NCBI GenBank assembly: GCA_947456995.1
Contig: CANGVB010000044.1
Coordinates: forward strand, 1-12,136
Origin: Bryobacteraceae bacterium
GTDB lineage: Bacteria; Acidobacteriota; Terriglobia; Bryobacterales; Bryobacteraceae
DNA: 12,136 bases
Direction of reading: 5' to 3'
Part shown: piece by piece, positions 8,543 through 12,136 of the stretch
Position numbering within the stretch: the first letter of the stretch is position 1
How the letters are laid out: each line of letters starts with the position of its first letter
Notes under the pieces: model-generated
Database searches by the model: none
The model's input: the letters and a program-made list of their open reading frames with translations, nothing else
What the model was told of the DNA's origin: nothing
Translations under genes and position numbers: made by a program

Positions 8543-10434
8543 TGCGCTCCGATGCGTTCGTCGATGCTGCCCGCTGCAAGGACTTTACCCTCGAATGGCT
8601 GGACACCAACGGCATCGGTGGCTACGCCATGGGTACCGTCGCTGGCCTACGAACTCGTCGCTACCATAGCCTGTTAAATTCAGGCAAACCAACCCACGTC
8701 TGGCTCAGCAGCCTCGAAGACCGCCTCCACCTCGACGGCCAAACCCACGAGCTGGCTACCCACCAGTACCCGGGCACTGTTGCCCCCAGGGGCTACCAGC
8801 TCCTGAGCGAGTTCCGCCTCGCCCCTTACCCAAGCTGGCTCTATCGCATCGGCGAAGCTACCCTCATCAAAGAGGTCATGCTGATCGACGGCGAGCCCAG
8901 CGTCCTCGTCCGCTACTGCTGCTCCGAGAACGCCACCCTCGACCTCCCTCCCTTCCTGGCAGGCCGGCCCCAGCGCCCGCTCCAATTCGCCAGCCCCCAT
9001 AACGAGTGGGCCGTTGAAGGGAACCTAAAGCTCAGCCGCCCCGGAGCGACTTTATACATCCACAGTGACGCTACCCGCTTCGAACACAAGCCCGACTGGT
9101 ACCGCCGCTTCCAATATCAGGTAGACCGCGACCGGGGCCTCGACTTCGAAGAAGACCTCTGGACACCCGGCCTCCTCCACTTCAATCTCCGCGCCGACAC
9201 CTGGGTCTATTTCGTCTGCAGCCTCGACCAGGACCCCGGCCCCCTCGACCCTCTCAAGCTCCTCAAGGCCATCGAAGCAAAAGAACACCGCTTCCCTACC
9301 CCGCATAACCTTGAAGACCGGCTCTCCAACGGAGCCGAGCACTTCATCTTCAACAACAGCGTCATCGCCGGCTACCCCTGGTTTACCGACTGGGGCCGCG
9401 ACACCTTCATCTCCCTGCCAGGGCTCTTTCTCGCCCGCAACAAGCTCGATGCCGCCGGCCGTACCATCGACAACTTCCTGGCCCAGCGCCGCGACGGACT
9501 GATCCCCAACCGCATCACCGACGACGGCTCAACCCCGGAATACAACTCCGTCGACGCGACGCTCTGGCTCTACATCGCCGTCTGGCAATGGCTCGAATGC
9601 GGGGGCAACCGGCTACTCTTCCAGGACCGTTTCTACAGCCCCATGGTCGAGATGCTCACGATCATGGCCCGCGGCACACACTACGGCATCTATTGCGACC
9701 AGGCCGATGGCCTACTGAACGCAGGCACACCAGAAACCCAGATCACCTGGATGGATGCCCGCTGCAACGGCATCGCCATCACCCCGCGCTCAGGCAAGCC
9801 AGTTGAGATCAACGCCCTCTGGTACAACGCCCTGCGATTGATGAGCGAGTGGGCTCGCGAGCGTGGAGACTTCGCAGCTGAGTCCCAATTCGGCAGCATG
9901 GCCAATCAGGCAATCTCAGGCTTCACCAACTCTTTCTGGAACCCGGACAAGTCCTGCCTCTACGACGTCATCGGCGACAGCCAGATCCGCCCTAACCAGC
10001 TCTTTGCCCTCTCGCTGCCCTATCCGCTCGTGATCCGCACTAAGGGCGAGCTCATCCTGGACACAGTCGAACGAACGCTCCTGACACCAATGGGCCTCCG
10101 AACCCTTGCTCCCACCGAAGCAAGCTATAGGCCCCGATTTGAAGGTGGCCCCTTTGAGCGCGACTCGGCCTACCATCAAGGAACAGTATGGCCCTGGCTA
10201 TTCGGGCCTTATGCCCGGGCTTGTCTGAAGATCCGGCCCAATCTTGAAGCCGAGAAAACAAGGCTCAAGCAGCTCCTCACTACCTTTGCCACCAGAGAGT
10301 TGGACACCGGTTGCCTGGGCCAATTGGCCGAAGTTTATGATGCCGATCCGCCCCAGCGCGAAGGCGGCACACCCGCCCAGGCATGGAGCGTTGCAGAAAT
10401 ACTCTGGCTACTCAGGCAAGAACTGGCATCCTAG
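8542..10434 (+). CDS. Glycogen debranching enzyme (amylo-alpha-1,6-glucosidase, archaeal/bacterial type)
   Basis: The 630-aa protein probably removes alpha-1,6 branch residues from glycogen in the cytoplasm; no signal peptide is seen. The N-terminal GDE domain starts with NGIGGYAMGT (23-32) and RTRRYHSLL (37-45) and covers about residues 15-235. The C-terminal (alpha/alpha)6 amylo-1,6-glucosidase domain (GH133-like) covers about 265-628. Its motifs are WFTDWGRDTFISLPGL (280-295), TWMDA (402-406), GKPVEINALWYNAL (418-431), RPNQ (483-486) and YHQGTVWPWLFGPY (544-557), ending with a conserved GGTPAQAWSVAE segment. Conserved acids in these motifs (D283, D287, D405, E422) are candidates for catalysis or substrate binding. 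The start overlaps the nuoI stop by one base and has no clear ribosome binding site, so reinitiation or coupling is likely. No other glycogen gene is in the window. It could act on related alpha-glucans. Confidence 0.94.
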   Translation: MRSDAFVDAARCKDFTLEWLDTNGIGGYAMGTVAGLRTRRYHSLLNSGKPTHVWLSSLEDRLHLDGQTHELATHQYPGTVAPRGYQLLSEFRLAPYPSWLYRIGEATLIKEVMLIDGEPSVLVRYCCSENATLDLPPFLAGRPQRPLQFASPHNEWAVEGNLKLSRPGATLYIHSDATRFEHKPDWYRRFQYQVDRDRGLDFEEDLWTPGLLHFNLRADTWVYFVCSLDQDPGPLDPLKLLKAIEAKEHRFPTPHNLEDRLSNGAEHFIFNNSVIAGYPWFTDWGRDTFISLPGLFLARNKLDAAGRTIDNFLAQRRDGLIPNRITDDGSTPEYNSVDATLWLYIAVWQWLECGGNRLLFQDRFYSPMVEMLTIMARGTHYGIYCDQADGLLNAGTPETQITWMDARCNGIAITPRSGKPVEINALWYNALRLMSEWARERGDFAAESQFGSMANQAISGFTNSFWNPDKSCLYDVIGDSQIRPNQLFALSLPYPLVIRTKGELILDTVERTLLTPMGLRTLAPTEASYRPRFEGGPFERDSAYHQGTVWPWLFGPYARACLKIRPNLEAEKTRLKQLLTTFATRELDTGCLGQLAEVYDADPPQREGGTPAQAWSVAEILWLLRQELAS

Positions 10435-10439
10435 TAAAA

Positions 10440-11606
10440 GTGTCCCGCGCCCTAATCCTCGTATACGCAACGATCTTCCTTGATGTCCTCGGGCTTGGTG
10501 TCCTCATCCCGGTGCTTCCTTACTACGCCCAGCAATACCGTACCGATGCCATGACCGTCGGTTTTCTCAGCGCCGCCTTCTCAATCGCACAGTTCATTGC
10601 CAGCCCCTTCCTCGGGGCTCTCAGCGATCGCATCGGCCGCCGCCCTGTCATCCTCTGCAACATCCTCGGATCCTCCTTCGCCTACTTCCTCTTCGGTTGG
10701 GCCAACACGCTGTGGCTGCTCATGCTAGCCAGGGTTCTCGAAGGCATCACCGGCGGAAGTATCTCTACAGCTCAGGCTTATATCGCCGACGTCACTCCGC
10801 CCGAAGACCGCATGAAGCGCTTCGGCCTGATCGGCGCAGTCTTCGGCCTCGGCTTTGTCATCGGCCCTGCCTTCGGCGGATTCTTGAGCACATACAGCCT
10901 GGCAGCCCCAGCTTACGCGGCCGGCACGCTTTGCCTACTAGCGGCAATCTTTGGCTACTTCATGCTCCCCGAGAGCCTGCCACTCGATAAGCGCAACACC
11001 ACAAAGCTGCAACTCTCCGATGCCAACCCTTTCATGAAGATCTTCCAGGCCCTCTCCCGCGATTCGATCCGCGCCATCCTCATCGCCATCTTCGTCGTCA
11101 ATGTCGCCTTCAGCGCCCTGCAATCGAACTTCGCCCTCTTCACTCTGAAGCGCTTCCAGATGGGCCCGCAAGACAACGCCTGGATCTTCGTCTACATCGG
11201 CTGCCTCAGCATCTTCATGCAAGGCGTTGTCGTCCGGAGGATGCCAAAGACACTGAACCCAGTCACCACCTGCATCACCGGCTTGACTGCGATGTCGATC
11301 GGCTTTCTCGGCATCAGCCTCTCGCAAGCGTCTTGGCACCTCTATCCTGCCATCGCCATCATGGCCTTCGGTAACGGTATCGCCGCCCCCATGCTCACAG
11401 GCCTGATCTCTCGCCGGGTTGGCGAGCGCGAACAAGGAACCGTGCTCGGTTCCTCGCAAGCCATCCTCAGCTCTACCCGCATCGTTGGGCCACTCTTTGC
11501 CGGCTTCGTCTTCGACGCACTCGGCAGCGGCGCACCCTACTGGACCGGCGCTATTCTTGCCCTCGCCGGCGCGGCGATCGTCGCCCGCACGCCGCAGCAA
11601 GCATAA
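10440..11606 (+). CDS. MFS transporter, DHA1/TetA-like drug:proton antiporter type
   Basis: This is an integral membrane protein of 388 aa from GTG 10440, with about 12 hydrophobic helices. The first helix begins within ten residues ([19 protein letters not shown]). The loop 2-3 signature [12 protein letters not shown] (59-70) is MFS motif A. The helix-5 signature [12 protein letters not shown] (136-147) resembles motif C of drug:H+ antiporters, which favours export by proton exchange. The substrate cannot be read from sequence, and resemblance to TetA does not establish tetracycline resistance. A longer frame from ATG 10383 (407 aa) would overlap the debranching gene by 52 bp and add 19 hydrophilic residues before helix 1. 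GTG 10440, 5 nt after the preceding stop, is more natural, although no strong ribosome binding site supports either start. Confidence 0.9.
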   Translation: MSRALILVYATIFLDVLGLGVLIPVLPYYAQQYRTDAMTVGFLSAAFSIAQFIASPFLGALSDRIGRRPVILCNILGSSFAYFLFGWANTLWLLMLARVLEGITGGSISTAQAYIADVTPPEDRMKRFGLIGAVFGLGFVIGPAFGGFLSTYSLAAPAYAAGTLCLLAAIFGYFMLPESLPLDKRNTTKLQLSDANPFMKIFQALSRDSIRAILIAIFVVNVAFSALQSNFALFTLKRFQMGPQDNAWIFVYIGCLSIFMQGVVVRRMPKTLNPVTTCITGLTAMSIGFLGISLSQASWHLYPAIAIMAFGNGIAAPMLTGLISRRVGEREQGTVLGSSQAILSSTRIVGPLFAGFVFDALGSGAPYWTGAILALAGAAIVARTPQQA

Positions 11607-11613
11607 TGGCTGT

Positions 11614-12136
11614 ATGTTCCGGCGTCAATTTCTGGCAAGCTTCGCTACTCCGCTCCTGGCAGCTCCTCGTTTCACCACAGACCCTTTCACTCAGGGCATC
11701 GCATCAGGCGATCCGTTACCGGATGGTATTGTCCTCTGGACAAGGCTCGCATCTCCGCAACTGACAGACAGCCTTGAGGTGGAATGGATTCTTGCCGAAG
11801 ACGAAGGCCTTAAGAAGATCGGCAAGCGAGGCAAAGAAGTCGCAACACCCCAGTTCGCCCACGCCGTGCATGCTGATGTCAGAGGCCTCAAACCTGCACG
11901 CTGGTATTGGTATCAGTTCCGTTGCGGTGGAGTCGAGTCCCGCATTGGAAGAACCCGCACAGCACCAGCTCCCAACAGTCAGGATCCCCTTCGCTTCGCC
12001 TTTGCCAGTTGTCAGAACTACGAGCAAGGTTACTTCACCGCCTACGAACACATGGCTAAAGAAGACCTGCATCTGGTTGTCCATCTCGGCGACTACATCT
12101 ACGAAGGCGGGCCCTCGGCCAATCGTCCACGCAAGC
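11614..12136 (+). CDS. PhoD-family alkaline phosphatase/phosphodiesterase, 5' part only
   Basis: The frame from ATG 11614 stays open to the window edge (174 complete codons), so the gene is cut at its 3' end. The product starts MFRRQFLASFATPLLAAP, a short twin-arginine (Tat) signal with RRQFL and a hydrophobic stretch. PhoD enzymes are known Tat substrates that cleave phosphate esters outside the cytoplasm using Fe3+ and Ca2+. The N-terminal domain has FTQGIASGDPLPDGIVLWTR (25-44). The metal-site start is visible as FASCQNYEQG with Cys133, then HLGDYIYEG with Asp160 and Tyr163. These spacings (27 and 3) equal Cys124, Asp151 and Tyr154 of B. subtilis PhoD as I recall them. The remaining ligands lie beyond the window. 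It starts 7 nt after the MFS stop, with no good ribosome binding site. The ATG at 11606 is in another frame and does not give this protein. Confidence 0.92.
   Translation, partial: MFRRQFLASFATPLLAAPRFTTDPFTQGIASGDPLPDGIVLWTRLASPQLTDSLEVEWILAEDEGLKKIGKRGKEVATPQFAHAVHADVRGLKPARWYWYQFRCGGVESRIGRTRTAPAPNSQDPLRFAFASCQNYEQGYFTAYEHMAKEDLHLVVHLGDYIYEGGPSANRPRK

Noticed and set aside
10938..11600. Antisense open frame (220 codons) opposite the MFS gene
   Set aside because: It is a compositional shadow of a GC-rich membrane protein gene; the translation is low-complexity, rich in Asp, Glu, Gly and Ala.
11606..11691. ATG at 11606 overlapping the MFS stop as a start for the last gene
   Set aside because: It is in a different frame from the PhoD protein. 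Only the frame from ATG 11614 yields the Tat signal and PhoD motifs.

Overview
The window looks like part of a chromosome from a high-GC soil bacterium, most likely an Acidobacteriota member (Terriglobia/Acidobacteriaceae-like). This rests on strongly C-ending codons, the N-terminal ANRANAKKSTGPRT signature of the first protein (a small family I associate with acidobacterial genomes), and the general character of the glutamate synthase and debranching enzyme. The taxonomic call is an inference and was not tested by a search. No tRNA, rRNA, IS element, CRISPR array or phage gene is visible.

Layout. Positions 1-711 hold the 3' part, or nearly all, of a hypothetical protein gene on the + strand. 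Positions 712-1043 are non-coding. They contain three related copies of a hairpin-forming repeat (717-840), a stretch with nothing recognisable, and a large imperfect palindrome (996-1044) that ends at the stop codon of a LysR-type regulator on the - strand (1044-1937). A 92-bp divergent control region (1938-2029) carries a plausible sigma70-type promoter and a symmetric operator candidate. From 2030 to the window edge, six + strand genes are packed with gaps of 17 bp or less or with overlaps: gltB, gltD, a nuoI-like two-cluster ferredoxin, an archaeal/bacterial-type glycogen debranching enzyme, a DHA1-type MFS exporter, and the 5' part of a Tat-exported PhoD-family phosphatase.

How the genes fit together. 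GltB and GltD form the two-subunit NADPH-dependent glutamate synthase. It makes two glutamates from glutamine and 2-oxoglutarate and is the assimilatory half of the GS/GOGAT cycle. The divergent LysR gene occupies the same relative position as gltC beside gltAB in Bacillus subtilis, so nitrogen or carbon control of gltBD is the simplest hypothesis. The downstream genes have no obvious metabolic link to glutamate synthesis. A nuoI homologue with no other Complex I gene in view, followed by glycogen debranching, efflux and phosphatase genes, makes an unusual apparent transcription unit. It may be a mixed housekeeping operon, or it may hide an electron-transfer partner for glutamate synthase.

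Three start codons probably differ from the longest-ORF choice: gltB at 2030 rather than 1985, the MFS gene at GTG 10440 rather than 10383, and the first gene, whose frame stays open to the left window edge. I found no clear evidence of a wholly new system. The items most worth a second look are the repeat hairpins and the glutamate synthase-NuoI linkage.
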